DNA of 26,411 nucleotides from DATIUV01 sp049322755 (GCA_049322755.1 JBMOQX010000074.1:1-26411), one strand, 5' to 3'; counted from the first letter of the stretch, positions 1 through 8,595 are shown. The notes: generated by a model from the sequence alone, not told the origin. Numbers and translations are program-made.

Positions 1-823
1 CGACGCCGGCCCGGTCCAGCACGCCCAGGATGATGAGCGAGACGATGCCCTGGGTCGGCGGCGCCGTGTTGTAGATCATGCCGGCGGAGTGCTCCATCTC
101 CAGCGCCGGCTTCTCCACGGCGCGGTGGCTCTCCAGGTCGGCGAGGGACAGGGGGCTGCCGAGCTGGCTCAGCTCCTTGGCGATCGCCATCGCCAGGTCG
201 CCTTCGTAGAAGTCCCGCGGGCCGGCGTCGGCGATGCGCTCCAGGGTGGCGGCGAGCGATCTCTGCACGAACACGGAGTTGGGCGCCGGCGGCGCGTTGT
301 CCACCAGGAAGTGCGCGGCGAAGCCGGGCTGGTCGCGGAGCTCGGCAAGCTTTTGCGCGGTGCTGTCGTGCTGGCTCTGGGTGACCGGGATGCCGTTGCG
401 GGCGTAGTGGATGGCGTCCTCCAGCAGGCGCCGGAACGGCAGCCGGCCGCCCCATTGCTCGTGGGCGATGCGGCGCGCTGTTTCCCAGCCCGAGAGAGTG
501 CCGGCCACGGTGTTGACCGCCAGCGGGCCGCGAACGGGAATCGCCCGGGCGCCGGACTCGGCGTAGAAGCCGCGGGTGGCCTTGGCGGCGGCGGCGCCGC
601 AGGCGTCGATGGAGGAGACTCCGGCGCCGGGCGCGAACGTCAGCCAGAACGAGTCGCCGCCGATGCTGTTCATGTGCGGATACACCACCGCGATGGTGGC
701 GGCGGCGGCGATCATCGCCTCCAAGGCGTTGCCGCCGTCGCGCAGGACATCCAGCGCCGACTGGGCGGCAAGCGAGTGCGGCGCGACGGCCATGCCGCGG
801 GTGGCGATGGTGCTGCGGATCAT
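1..823 (-). CDS. Gamma-glutamyltransferase-family protein (N-terminal part, cut by window edge)
   Basis: The minus-strand frame opens with ATG at 823 and stays open to base 1, giving 274 codons; the C-terminus lies outside the window. The first 60 residues follow the usual gamma-glutamyltranspeptidase start: an ATRGMAVAPH stretch, then VLRDGGNALEAMIAAAATI, then YPHMNSIGGDSFW. Further in are AVNTVAGTLSGWE and YNTAPPTQGI, also typical of the family. Family members self-cleave before a catalytic Thr that opens the small subunit; that Thr would lie beyond the edge and cannot be checked. No signal peptide is visible, so a cytoplasmic enzyme is more likely than a periplasmic one. The gene lies 76 bp after dctM on the same strand, so it probably closes the TRAP operon and may process the imported compound. 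The substrate could be a gamma-glutamyl compound or another amide. Confidence 0.85.
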   Translation of the reverse strand, partial: MIRSTIATRGMAVAPHSLAAQSALDVLRDGGNALEAMIAAAATIAVVYPHMNSIGGDSFWLTFAPGAGVSSIDACGAAAAKATRGFYAESGARAIPVRGPLAVNTVAGTLSGWETARRIAHEQWGGRLPFRRLLEDAIHYARNGIPVTQSQHDSTAQKLAELRDQPGFAAHFLVDNAPPAPNSVFVQRSLAATLERIADAGPRDFYEGDLAMAIAKELSQLGSPLSLADLESHRAVEKPALEMEHSAGMIYNTAPPTQGIVSLIILGVLDRAGV

Positions 824-899
824 GACGGCTTCCCCCCACTGTCGTTTGCGCGGAAGTATACCGCCCCGGCCCGCCCGCCGTGCGGCGCGCGCCGCGACG

Positions 900-2231
900 T
901 CACTTCATCCAGCCGATGGCCTTGGGCAGCCAGGTGGCGATGTCGGGAAACAGCATCAGCAGCCCCAGGCCCACGATCTGCACGCCGATGAAGGGGATCA
1001 CGCCGCGGTAGATCGCGCCGGTCTTCACCTCCGGGGGCGCCACGCCCTTCATGAAGAACAGCGCCCAGCCGAAGGGGGGCGTGAGAAACGAGGTCTGCAG
1101 GTTCATGCAGATCAGCATCGCCAGCCACACCATGTCGACGCCGGCGGCGACGAAGAACGGCAGCAGCAGCGGCAGCACGATGTAGGAGATCTCGATCCAC
1201 TCCAGGAAGAAGCCGAGCACGAACAGCAGCGCCATCATGAACAGGATGTTGCCCCACAAGCCGCCGGGGATCAGCGCCATGAATTCGCCGATAAGATCCT
1301 CGCCCGAGAGGCCGCGGAAGGCGAGGCTGAACACCTGCGCCGCCATGATGATGAACAGGATCATGGCGGTGGTCTTGAGCGTCTCGCGCATGGTCTCGCG
1401 CAGCACCCCGAGCGAGAGCTTGCGCAGCGCGGCGGCCACCAGCAGCGAGCCGAACGCGCCCATGGCCGCCGCCTCGGTGGGCGCGGCCACGCCGCCGATG
1501 ATGGACCCCAGCACCGCGAACACCAGCAGCAGCGGCGGCACGACGCCGCGCAGCACTTCCTTCATGAGCTGCCCGCGCGTGAGCGTGTCCAGCTCCTCCT
1601 GCGACAGCGCCGGCGCCAGGTCGGGCCGCAGCTGGCCCAGCACAAAGAGGTAGATCACGTACAGGCTGGCCAGCATCAGGCCGGGCATCAGCGCCGCGGC
1701 GAACAGCGTGCCCACCGACTCGCCCATCAGGTCGGCCAGCAGGATCAGGATCAGACTGGGCGGAATGATCTGGCCCAGTGTGCCGGAGGCGCAGATGGCG
1801 CCGGTGGCGAGCCCGTGGTCGTAGCCCCGGCGCAGCAGCGTCGGCAGCGCGATCAATCCCAGGGTGACGACGGTGGCGCCGACGATGCCGGTGGCGGCGC
1901 CCATCATCACCCCCACCAGGATGATGGCGATGCCCATGCCGCCCGACAGGCGCCCGGCCAGGTGGCCCATCACGTCCAGCATGTCCTCGGCGATGCGGGA
2001 TTTCTCCAGCATCACGCCCATGAACACGAACAGCGGCACCGCCAGCAGCGTGTAGTTGGTGGCCACCCCGTACATGCGCGCCGGCAGCAGGTTGAACAGG
2101 CCGGGACCGAAGCCGATCATGCCGAAGATGAAGCCTGACGCGGCGATGGCGTACGCCACCCGCACGCCCAGCAGCAGCAGCGTGATGAAGCTGACGATCA
2201 GGCCGATGGCCAGGATCTCGTTAAGCGGCAT
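900..2231 (-). CDS. dctM: TRAP transporter large permease (DctM family)
   Basis: This 443-residue protein is almost entirely hydrophobic, with a dozen or so predicted membrane segments, as expected for the DctM subunit that forms the ion-coupled path of a tripartite ATP-independent periplasmic transporter. Family signatures include FVFMGVMLEKSRIAEDML near residues 70-90, a GATGIVGATVVTLGLIALP stretch, and LGQIIPPSLILILLAD. The length is normal for a separate DctM rather than a DctQM fusion. Its ATG at 2231 overlaps the end of dctQ by 11 bp, pointing to translational coupling. A GGT-family gene follows on the same strand. The substrate cannot be read from the permease. Confidence 0.95.
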   Translation of the reverse strand: MPLNEILAIGLIVSFITLLLLGVRVAYAIAASGFIFGMIGFGPGLFNLLPARMYGVATNYTLLAVPLFVFMGVMLEKSRIAEDMLDVMGHLAGRLSGGMGIAIILVGVMMGAATGIVGATVVTLGLIALPTLLRRGYDHGLATGAICASGTLGQIIPPSLILILLADLMGESVGTLFAAALMPGLMLASLYVIYLFVLGQLRPDLAPALSQEELDTLTRGQLMKEVLRGVVPPLLLVFAVLGSIIGGVAAPTEAAAMGAFGSLLVAAALRKLSLGVLRETMRETLKTTAMILFIIMAAQVFSLAFRGLSGEDLIGEFMALIPGGLWGNILFMMALLFVLGFFLEWIEISYIVLPLLLPFFVAAGVDMVWLAMLICMNLQTSFLTPPFGWALFFMKGVAPPEVKTGAIYRGVIPFIGVQIVGLGLLMLFPDIATWLPKAIGWMK

Positions 2232-2748
2232 GGCCGCCTCGCCTGAGCTCCAGCAGCCGCGCGCCGTTGCGCAGCGCCACCGCCACGCTCTGCACGCCCA
2301 GCAGCAGGAAGCCGGTGAGCACGAACGACTTGAGCACGAAGCGGTAGGGAATGCCGCCCGGGTCGGGCGAGATCTCGCCCATGTTGTAGGACTGCATCGT
2401 GAAGCCCACCGCCAGCCAGGCGATGTAGAACGACACCGGAATCATCACCAGCACCGCGGTGAGGAATTCGATCCAACGCTGGGTCTTCTCGCTGAAGGTC
2501 TGGAACAGGATGTCCACGCGCACGTGGGCATCCTCCTTCTGGGTGTAGGCGATGCCCCACAGCGCGATCACCGCCAGCAGGTGCCACTCCAGCTCCTGCG
2601 CCCACACTGCGCCCAGGCTGATGGTGTAGCGCAGCACCACCTCCACGGCGATCAGCACCACCAGCACCAGGGTGAGCCACGAGGTCAGACGGCCGGTGAG
2701 GTCGATGAAGCTGTCGATCACGTTGGCGGCGCGCACGAGCGCTCTCAC
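2221..2748 (-). CDS. dctQ: TRAP transporter small permease (DctQ family)
   Basis: The product has 175 residues and four predicted membrane segments, the usual form of the small TRAP subunit that pairs with DctM. Family features are the W-x-x-E-L-x-W region (WAQELEWHLLAVIALWG), the KEDAHVRVDI loop after the second helix, and the GGIPYRFVLK motif near residues 130-140. The start is GTG at 2746-2748, preceded by an AGAGGAG ribosome-binding site about 8 nt upstream. It follows dctP after an 85-bp gap holding a strong hairpin, and overlaps dctM by 11 bp. Confidence 0.93.
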   Translation of the reverse strand: MRALVRAANVIDSFIDLTGRLTSWLTLVLVVLIAVEVVLRYTISLGAVWAQELEWHLLAVIALWGIAYTQKEDAHVRVDILFQTFSEKTQRWIEFLTAVLVMIPVSFYIAWLAVGFTMQSYNMGEISPDPGGIPYRFVLKSFVLTGFLLLGVQSVAVALRNGARLLELRRGGHAA

Positions 2749-2788
2749 GGGCGGCTCCTCTCGGATGCGTCTTGTTTTGCGGATGACG

Positions 2789-2819
2789 CCCGCGCTGCGC
2801 CGCGGGGGCGCAGCGCGGG
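2789..2819. promoter_or_regulatory. Perfect 13-bp GC hairpin between dctP and dctQ
   Basis: CCCGCGCTGCGCC at 2789-2801 pairs perfectly with GGCGCAGCGCGGG at 2807-2819 around a 5-nt loop. No T-run follows on the minus strand, so it is not a canonical intrinsic terminator. In dctP-first operons such a structure can protect the 3' end of the dctP message or attenuate readthrough, giving more binding protein than permease. That role is inferred; the hairpin itself is seen directly. Confidence 0.7.
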
Positions 2820-2833
2820 GCGCTACCCGGGAC

Positions 2834-3922
2834 TCAGCGGACCGTGGTCTGGAACGTGGTCTCGCTGATCTGGTTCCAGCCGTCGTGCTTCTTCTTGAAC
2901 GCGAAGTACGAGTCGTGGACTTTCTTCACCACCGGGTCCTTGGCGGCGGCTTGCGCCAGGGTGTCGTTGGAGACTTCCCGCAGCCGCTTGATGACGTCCG
3001 CCGGCAGCTGGCTGATCTTGACGCCGTCCTTGGCCACCATCTCGTCCAGCGCGGTGGCGTTCTTCGCCTCGAGGAACAGCAGGCCCTCCTGGTTGGTGGC
3101 GTCGGCCGCGGCCTGGACGATGGCCTGCAGGTCCTTCGGCAGGCCGCTGTACGCCGCCTCGTTGACGACGATCTCGGAGGTGGTGGAGGGCTCGTGCCAG
3201 CCGGTGGTGTAGTAGAACTTGGCCGCGTTCTGCAGGCCCAGGCGCTGATCCAGGAACGGCCCCACCCACTCGGCGGCGTCGATCACGCCGCGCTCCAGCG
3301 CCGGGAAGATTTCGCCGCCGGGGAGCAGTTTCACGTCCACCCCCAGGGCGGCGTACGCCTTGCCGGCGAGGCCGGGGATGCGCATCTTCAAACCCTTCAG
3401 GTCGTTGATGTTGGCCACCGGCTTCTTGAACCAGCCGGTCATCTGCACGCCGGAGCAGCCGGCGGCGAACGGCACCACCTTGAACGGCTTGTAGATCTCC
3501 TTCCACAGCTCGTTGCCGCCGCCGTGCTGCAGCCACGAGTGCTGGCCGTTGAAGCTCATGCCGAACGGCACCGTGCCGAAATACTGGGAGGCGAAGGTCT
3601 TGCCGGCCCAGTAGTAGGCGACGCCGTGGTTCATCTCCACCGTGCCCGTCGAGCAGGCATCGAAACCCTCGAACGCCGGCAGCAGCTCGCCGGCGGCGAA
3701 GACCTTGATCTTCAGGCGCCCGGCCGACATGGTTTCGACCCGCTTGGCGAAGGCCTCGGCGCTGCCGGGACCCACCTGGTAGAACGGCAGGCCGGCGGGC
3801 CAGGTCGTGGTCATTTTCCAGTTGAAGGTCTTGCCCGATTGCGCCGAGGCGATCATCGGGAAGCCCAGAGTGCCGGCGGCGGCGCCGGTGGCGGTTTTCT
3901 TCAGGAATCCGCGACGGTCCAT
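2834..3922 (-). CDS. dctP: TRAP transporter periplasmic solute-binding protein (DctP family, Tat-exported)
   Basis: The 362-residue product captures the substrate in the periplasm and delivers it to DctQM. The start at 3922 is chosen because a GGAGGG ribosome-binding site lies just upstream and because the protein then opens with a twin-arginine signal (MDRRGFLKKTATG, cleavage near ASAQS). The open frame continues upstream to 4231, but that extension looks non-coding. The body matches the DctP branch that binds 2-oxo acids, mannitol or chloroaromatic compounds (TakP/FcbT1-like): KMTTTWPAGLPFYQVGPGS near the N-terminus, GVDVKLLPGGEIFPALERG, then AAEWVGPFLDQRLGL and TGWHEPSTTSEIVVN. These favour an organic-anion ligand without naming it. 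It is the first gene of the leftward operon. Confidence 0.93.
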   Translation of the reverse strand: MDRRGFLKKTATGAAAGTLGFPMIASAQSGKTFNWKMTTTWPAGLPFYQVGPGSAEAFAKRVETMSAGRLKIKVFAAGELLPAFEGFDACSTGTVEMNHGVAYYWAGKTFASQYFGTVPFGMSFNGQHSWLQHGGGNELWKEIYKPFKVVPFAAGCSGVQMTGWFKKPVANINDLKGLKMRIPGLAGKAYAALGVDVKLLPGGEIFPALERGVIDAAEWVGPFLDQRLGLQNAAKFYYTTGWHEPSTTSEIVVNEAAYSGLPKDLQAIVQAAADATNQEGLLFLEAKNATALDEMVAKDGVKISQLPADVIKRLREVSNDTLAQAAAKDPVVKKVHDSYFAFKKKHDGWNQISETTFQTTVR

Positions 3923-4233
3923 CTTGATTATTCCCTCCAGTAGAGTGAGCCCGGAGCGGGCATGGGGTTTTCGATTGGATATTGTCTTGGTCAGGCTAGC
4001 GCCCAACACGGGAGGCCACTGTGTGCAGATTCCGTGCCATGGCATCCCGATTTCTGATGCGACCCCTGCCGTGCACGTATCATGTTGATTGCACGAAAAT
4101 CCGGTCGTCGCTTGCGGTCGGCAGGGAAGGCCGCCGCGGCACCGGGCTGGATGCACCACGACGAGCCGTCCGCACCAGGATCGTGCATGCCGGCTCGTTT
4201 CAACCATATAGCACATTACCGTCCCGCCCATAC
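3923..4233. other. Intergenic region between divergent dctP and the esterase gene
   Basis: This 311-bp stretch separates two divergent genes and must hold both promoters. I could not find a convincing -35/-10 pair for either direction. The open frames that cross it in both directions look like extensions of the flanking genes beyond their real starts. It is less GC-rich than its surroundings around 3965-3990 and 4075-4105, where control sites might be sought. Confidence 0.4.
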
Positions 4234-4809
4234 ATGACGCCGGTCATCTATGTCCACGGCTTCAACAGCTCGCCGGCGTCGTTCAAGGCGCGGCTGATCC
4301 GGGAGCGGCTCGAGCGTCTGGGCAGGGCGGACGCGTTTCGGGCCCCGGCACTGGCCGACCGTCCCGCGCTGGCCATGGCGACGCTGGAGCACGAGCTGGC
4401 GGGGGCTGGCGCCGGCGCCACGCTCGTGGGCAGTTCACTGGGGGGTTACTACGCCACCTGGCTGGCTGAACGGCACGGGGTGCGCGCGGTGCTGGTGAAC
4501 CCGGCGGTGGAGGCGCCGCGCCTGCTGGCCGGTCTGCTGGGACCCCAGACCAATCTCTACACCGGCGCGACCTACCAGCTCACGCCGCAGCATCTGGACG
4601 AGCTGCGGGCATTCGACACCGGCGCGATCACCCGTCCCGAGCGCTACCTCCTGCTGGTCACCACCGGCGACGAAGTTCTGGATTACCGCAAGTCGGTGGA
4701 GAAATACGCCGGCTGCCGGCAGATCGTGGTGCCGGGCTCGGACCACGGCTTCGGCGAGTTCGGCGACTACCTGGACGAGGTTCTGGCGTTCGCGGGCGTC
4801 GCGGCCTGA
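4234..4809 (+). CDS. YqiA/UPF0227-family alpha/beta-hydrolase (esterase)
   Basis: From the ATG at 4234 the product has 191 residues, close to the roughly 190 residues of the YqiA family of small esterases. The first strand and oxyanion region are IYVHGFNSSPASFKA (residues 5-19). The nucleophile elbow is GSSLGG with Ser68, followed by YYATWLAERHGVRAVLVNPA. The acid is probably the Asp in TTGDEVLDY and the base the His in GSDHGFGEFGDY near the C-terminus, so the triad looks complete. The longer frame from 4021 adds residues unlike the family, so the start at 4234 is preferred. Natural substrates of the family are poorly defined. Confidence 0.88.
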   Translation: MTPVIYVHGFNSSPASFKARLIRERLERLGRADAFRAPALADRPALAMATLEHELAGAGAGATLVGSSLGGYYATWLAERHGVRAVLVNPAVEAPRLLAGLLGPQTNLYTGATYQLTPQHLDELRAFDTGAITRPERYLLLVTTGDEVLDYRKSVEKYAGCRQIVVPGSDHGFGEFGDYLDEVLAFAGVAA

Positions 4810-4881
4810 AAGCCGCGTCCTTTATACTCTGATGCTTTTTGCCAGCGCCGGTGAGCCGGGTTCGCGTCGGGCCATTTCCCC

Positions 4882-6744
4882 ATGTACGTCCTCTACGAAG
4901 AAAGCGGCGCGTTCAAGGCCGGCACCATCCTGGCCGACAACGATGCGTCGCTGCAGATCGAGTCCCAGCACGGCCGCCGCGCCAAGGTGAAGGCGGGGCA
5001 CGTGCTGCTGCGCTTCCGCGAGCCGGCGCCGGGCGAGCTCTTGAGCGGTGCCGCGGCGCTGGCGGATGCCATGGACCCGGACTTCCTGTGGCAGTGCTGC
5101 GGCGAAGGAGAGTTCGGCTTCGAGGCGCTGGCCGAGGACTACTTCGGCCACGCGCCCTCGCCGGTGGAGGCGGCAGGCGTGCTGATGCGCCTGCATGCCT
5201 CGCCGATGTACTTTTATCGCAAGGGCAAGGGACGCTTCAAGGCGGCGCCGGCGGACGCGCTCAAGGCGGCGCTGGCGAGCCTGGAGCGCAAGCGGCTGCA
5301 GGCGCAGCAGCAGGCGCGTTACGTGGAGAGCCTCAAGCGCTGCGAGCTGCCGCCCGAGTTCGCGCCGCTCACCGCCAGGCTGCTCTACGACCCGGACAAG
5401 CAGTCCATCGAACACAAGGCGCTGGAGCAGGCGTGCGCGGAGATGAAGCTCACGCCCCCGCGGCTGCTGGAGCGCTGCGGCGCGCTGGCCTCCGCCCACG
5501 ACTACCACCTGGGCCGGTTCCTGTTCGAGTACTTCCCTCACGGCACCGGCTTCCCCGAGCTGCCGCCGCCGGCGCTGCCCGGCGACCTGCCGCTGGCGGA
5601 TGCACGGGCGTTCAGCATCGACGACGCCGCCACCACCGAGATCGACGACGCCTTCTCGGTGACCTGGCTGCCCGGGGGGCGCGTGCGGGTCGGAGTGCAC
5701 ATCGCCGCGCCGGCGCTGGCGGTGACCCGCGGCTCGCCCGCCGATGCGCAGGCGCGCAAGCGTCTGTCCACCGTCTACATGCCGGGGCGCAAGATCACCA
5801 TGCTCCCGGACGCCTACGTGGAAGCGTTCACGCTGGGCGAGGGCCGCGAGTGCCCGGTCCTGTCGATGTACCTCGACATCGACGAGGAAACCGGCGCGGT
5901 GGCGGCGCGGTCGAGCGCGGTGGAGCGCGTGCGCATCGTCGCCAACCTGCGCCACGACATGCTGGAGTCCCAGTTCAACGAGGATACCCTCGCCGCCGGG
6001 CGCGCCGACTACCCCTATGCCCGCGAGCTCCTGTTTCTCTGGCGGCTCGCCAACCGGCTGCAGGCCGGGCGCGGCAAGAGCGACGAGGGCGAGGCCGAGC
6101 GGCTCGACTACAGCTTCTACGTCGCGGACGGCGTGGTGCGCATCGTGCCGCGCCGGCGCGGCTCGCCGGTGGACAGGGTGGTGGCGGAGCTGATGATCGA
6201 GGTGAACCAGGCCTGGGGCGCTCGGCTGGCGGAAGCGGGCGTGCCGGGCCTGTATCGCGCCCAGACCGGCGGTCCGGTGCGCATGACCACGGCGCCGGCG
6301 CCGCACCAGGGGCTGGGCGTGGCGCAGTACGCCTGGACCAGCTCGCCGCTGCGCCGCTACGTGGACCTGGTCAACCAGCGCCAGCTGGCGGCCGTGGTGC
6401 GCGGCGAGCCGGCGCCCTACCCGGACGCGGGCGAGGAACTGCTGGCGGCGATGCGCGACTTCGAGCTCACTTACGACGCCTACGCCGCGTTCCAGCGCAC
6501 CATGGAGCGCTACTGGTGCCTGCGCTGGCTCCAGCAGGAGAGCGTCACCGAGACCGGCGCGGAGGTGCTGCGCGAGGGTCTGGTGCGCATCGACCGCATC
6601 CCGCTGGTGGGCCGCGTGCCGTCGCTGCCGGACATCGGCGCCGGCGCGCGGGTGCGCCTCGAGATCACCGGCGTCGACCTCTGGGACCTGACCTTCCAGG
6701 CGCGCTTCCTGAAACCGGAGGAGGCGGCCGCGGCGGGCGTGTGA
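4882..6744 (+). CDS. RNB-domain ribonuclease (RNase II/R family)
   Basis: The product has 620 residues, near the size of RNase II. The catalytic RNB block begins at residues 244-260 (FSIDDAATTEIDDAFSV); its aspartates coordinate the Mg2+ used for 3'-to-5' hydrolysis of RNA. The second signature, TSSPLRRYVDLVNQRQL, starts at residue 486 and supplies the conserved arginines and RNA-contacting residues. The N-terminal 200 residues are a divergent OB-like region, and the last 50 residues (DIGAGARVRLEITGVD) resemble a reduced S1-type tail. The protein is therefore a divergent branch, and I do not assign rnb or rnr. A TATACT at 4823-4828 could be part of its promoter, but no good -35 is visible. 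The tonB-type gene follows directly. Confidence 0.92.
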   Translation: MYVLYEESGAFKAGTILADNDASLQIESQHGRRAKVKAGHVLLRFREPAPGELLSGAAALADAMDPDFLWQCCGEGEFGFEALAEDYFGHAPSPVEAAGVLMRLHASPMYFYRKGKGRFKAAPADALKAALASLERKRLQAQQQARYVESLKRCELPPEFAPLTARLLYDPDKQSIEHKALEQACAEMKLTPPRLLERCGALASAHDYHLGRFLFEYFPHGTGFPELPPPALPGDLPLADARAFSIDDAATTEIDDAFSVTWLPGGRVRVGVHIAAPALAVTRGSPADAQARKRLSTVYMPGRKITMLPDAYVEAFTLGEGRECPVLSMYLDIDEETGAVAARSSAVERVRIVANLRHDMLESQFNEDTLAAGRADYPYARELLFLWRLANRLQAGRGKSDEGEAERLDYSFYVADGVVRIVPRRRGSPVDRVVAELMIEVNQAWGARLAEAGVPGLYRAQTGGPVRMTTAPAPHQGLGVAQYAWTSSPLRRYVDLVNQRQLAAVVRGEPAPYPDAGEELLAAMRDFELTYDAYAAFQRTMERYWCLRWLQQESVTETGAEVLREGLVRIDRIPLVGRVPSLPDIGAGARVRLEITGVDLWDLTFQARFLKPEEAAAAGV

Positions 6745-6769
6745 CAAGCGTGAAGCACTCCCCTACAAT
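6741..6769 (+). promoter_or_regulatory. Sigma-70-type promoter candidate for the TonB-family gene
   Basis: GTGACA at 6741-6746 (5 of 6 to consensus) is separated by exactly 17 bp from TACAAT at 6764-6769 (5 of 6). It overlaps the stop codon of the RNB gene. Transcription from it would start near 6776, about 30 nt before the TTG at 6807. It would exclude the GTG at 6741 as the start codon for transcripts made here. Confidence 0.6.
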
Positions 6770-6806
6770 CGGTCGCAATTCGAAGCGGCTGGCGCTACGG
6801 GAGACG

Positions 6807-7736
6807 TTGACGATCACAGGCGGAGGTTCGGGATACGGCGCGGCGCGCGCAAGGCCGGGAGCAGCGCCGCCGTTCGATCCGTCGTCGCGCTTCGGCGTCG
6901 CCCTGCTGGTCTCGCTGGCGCTGCACGGCTTCGTCGCCTTCGGCGTGGGCTTCAAGCTCCCGGACCCGAGGGCGGTGTTCAACTCCTCACCCCCCATCGA
7001 CGTGGTCCTGGTCAACGCCCGCACACGGGAAGCGCCCGAGAAGGCCGACGCGCTGGCCCAGGCCAACCTCGCGGGCGGCGGCAACACCGACGAGGACCGC
7101 CGCGCCAAGAGCCCGCTGCCGCCGAAGGACGACGTCAGCACCGTCGAGATGAAACAGGCGGCACGGAAGGTCAAGGAGCTGGAGGCGAAGGCCAGGAAGC
7201 TCATGACCAAGATGCAGGAGCAGGCGCCGGCCAAGCCGCCGCCGGCCGTGCCGGAGAAGCCCCGACCCGAGGCGCAGCCGGAGCCGCAGCCCGACGCCGG
7301 CGAGCTGATGGCGCGGGCGATGCAGATGGCGAAGCTGCAGGCGCAGATCGAGAAGGACTGGGAGAGCTACCAGAAGCGCCCGCGCCGCACCTTCGTCGGC
7401 GCCCGCACCAGGGAGTACCGGTTCGCGCGCTATGTCGAGGACTGGCGCGCCAAGGTGGAAAAGATCGGCAACCTCAATTATCCGGACCAGGCGCGCCGCG
7501 ACCGCATCTACGGCAGCCTGGTGGTGTCGGTGTCGATCAAGGCCGACGGTTCGGTGGACAAGGTGGAGATCAACCGCTCCTCCGGGCACAAGGTGCTGGA
7601 CACCGCGGCGCTGCGCATCGTCGAGCTGGCGGCGCCGTACGCGCCGTTCTCGGCCGACATCCAGCGCGACACCGACATCCTGGTCATCACCCGCACCTGG
7701 ACTTTCACCCGCAGCGACCAGCTGGTGGCGCAGTAG
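6807..7736 (+). CDS. TonB-family energy transducer
   Basis: The product (309 residues from TTG at 6807) has the TonB plan. A short cytoplasmic N-terminus precedes one membrane anchor (residues about 30-49, VALLVSLALHGFVAFGVGF). A charged and proline-rich periplasmic linker follows (APAKPPPAVPEKPRPEAQPE), and a C-terminal TonB domain ends the protein (GSLVVSVSIKADGSVDKVEI, then SSGHKVLDTAALRIVELAAPYAPF). Such proteins pass proton-motive energy from ExbBD to outer-membrane receptors, though some members serve other envelope roles; no exbBD is in this window. The start is uncertain: the frame is open from a GTG at 6741 overlapping the RNB stop, but a promoter candidate at 6741-6769 and a GGGAG just before 6807 favour the TTG. 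Confidence 0.85.
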   Translation: MTITGGGSGYGAARARPGAAPPFDPSSRFGVALLVSLALHGFVAFGVGFKLPDPRAVFNSSPPIDVVLVNARTREAPEKADALAQANLAGGGNTDEDRRAKSPLPPKDDVSTVEMKQAARKVKELEAKARKLMTKMQEQAPAKPPPAVPEKPRPEAQPEPQPDAGELMARAMQMAKLQAQIEKDWESYQKRPRRTFVGARTREYRFARYVEDWRAKVEKIGNLNYPDQARRDRIYGSLVVSVSIKADGSVDKVEINRSSGHKVLDTAALRIVELAAPYAPFSADIQRDTDILVITRTWTFTRSDQLVAQ

Positions 7737-7761
7737 AGGCGGCAGCCCCGCCGGAGCGTTC

Positions 7762-8595
7762 ATGACCGACCGCTACGCCGTCATCGGCAACCCGATCGCC
7801 CACAGCCGCAGCCCGCGCATCCACGCCGAGTTCGCGCGCGAAACCGGCCAGGACCTCGTTTACGAGGCGATCCTGGCGCCCTTGGACGGCTTCGCCGCCG
7901 CGGTGGCGGCGTTCCGCGCCGCCGGCGGGCGCGGCCTCAACGTCACGGTGCCGTTCAAGCTGGAGGCGTTCCGCCTGGTGGACCAATGCACGCTGCGGGC
8001 GCAGGACGCCGGCGCGGTGAACACGCTCAGCTTCGATGGCGGCCGCGCACGGGGCGACAACACCGATGGCGTCGGCCTGGTCCGCGACCTGGAGGCCAAC
8101 CTCGGCGTGGGTCTTACCGGCAGCCGCGTCCTGCTGATGGGCGCCGGCGGCGCGGCGCGCGGCGCGCTGTTCGCGCTGCTCGCGTGCGCTCCCGCGGCGC
8201 TGGTGATCGCCAACCGCACGGTCGCAAAGGCCGAGGAGCTGGCCGCGCTCGCCGCGGCGCGCGGACTGCGCTGCGAGGCCGGCGGCTACCCGGAACTGGC
8301 GGGGCGGGCGTTCGACCTGGTGGTCAACTCCACCTCGGCGTCGCTGGGCGGCGAGCTCCCCGAACTGCCCGACGGCGCGTTCGCTCCCGGCAGCCTCGCC
8401 TACGAGATGGTGTACGGCAAGGGCGTGACGCCGTTCCTCGCCGCCGCCCGCCGTGCCGGCGCGGCCCGGATCGCGGACGGGCTCGGCATGCTGGTGGAGC
8501 AGGCGGCGGAGTCGTTCCGGATCTGGCGCGGCGTGCGTCCCGCGACGGCGCCGGTGATCCGGATGCTGGCCGCCGAACTGCCGCCGGTCGCTTGA
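7762..8595 (+). CDS. aroE: Shikimate dehydrogenase
   Basis: AroE reduces 3-dehydroshikimate to shikimate with NADPH in the chorismate pathway. The product has 277 residues, normal for AroE. Substrate-binding SRS is seen at the N-terminus (GNPIAHSRSPRIH). The catalytic pair is Lys66 in NVTVPFK and Asp102 in GDNTDG. The NADP fold carries GAGGAARGALFALL, and the NADP-selecting basic motif is NRTVAKAEE. The C-terminal DGLGMLVEQAAESFRIW motif is also intact. The ATG at 7762 follows a GGAG by 5 nt. It lies 25 bp after the TonB-family gene, and its stop overlaps the start of mtgA, so the genes are probably co-transcribed. Confidence 0.97.
   Translation: MTDRYAVIGNPIAHSRSPRIHAEFARETGQDLVYEAILAPLDGFAAAVAAFRAAGGRGLNVTVPFKLEAFRLVDQCTLRAQDAGAVNTLSFDGGRARGDNTDGVGLVRDLEANLGVGLTGSRVLLMGAGGAARGALFALLACAPAALVIANRTVAKAEELAALAAARGLRCEAGGYPELAGRAFDLVVNSTSASLGGELPELPDGAFAPGSLAYEMVYGKGVTPFLAAARRAGAARIADGLGMLVEQAAESFRIWRGVRPATAPVIRMLAAELPPVA

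Noticed and set aside
576..2138. A 520-codon plus-strand open frame opposite dctM and the GGT-family gene
   Set aside because: It is the antisense of well-supported genes, is His/Gln/Arg-rich low complexity in its second half, and has no recognisable motif. In GC-rich DNA such frames arise by chance.
4822..6747. A 641-codon minus-strand open frame opposite the RNB gene
   Set aside because: The product is Arg/His/Gln/Leu-rich with no domain, while the plus strand encodes a complete RNB enzyme with its catalytic motifs.
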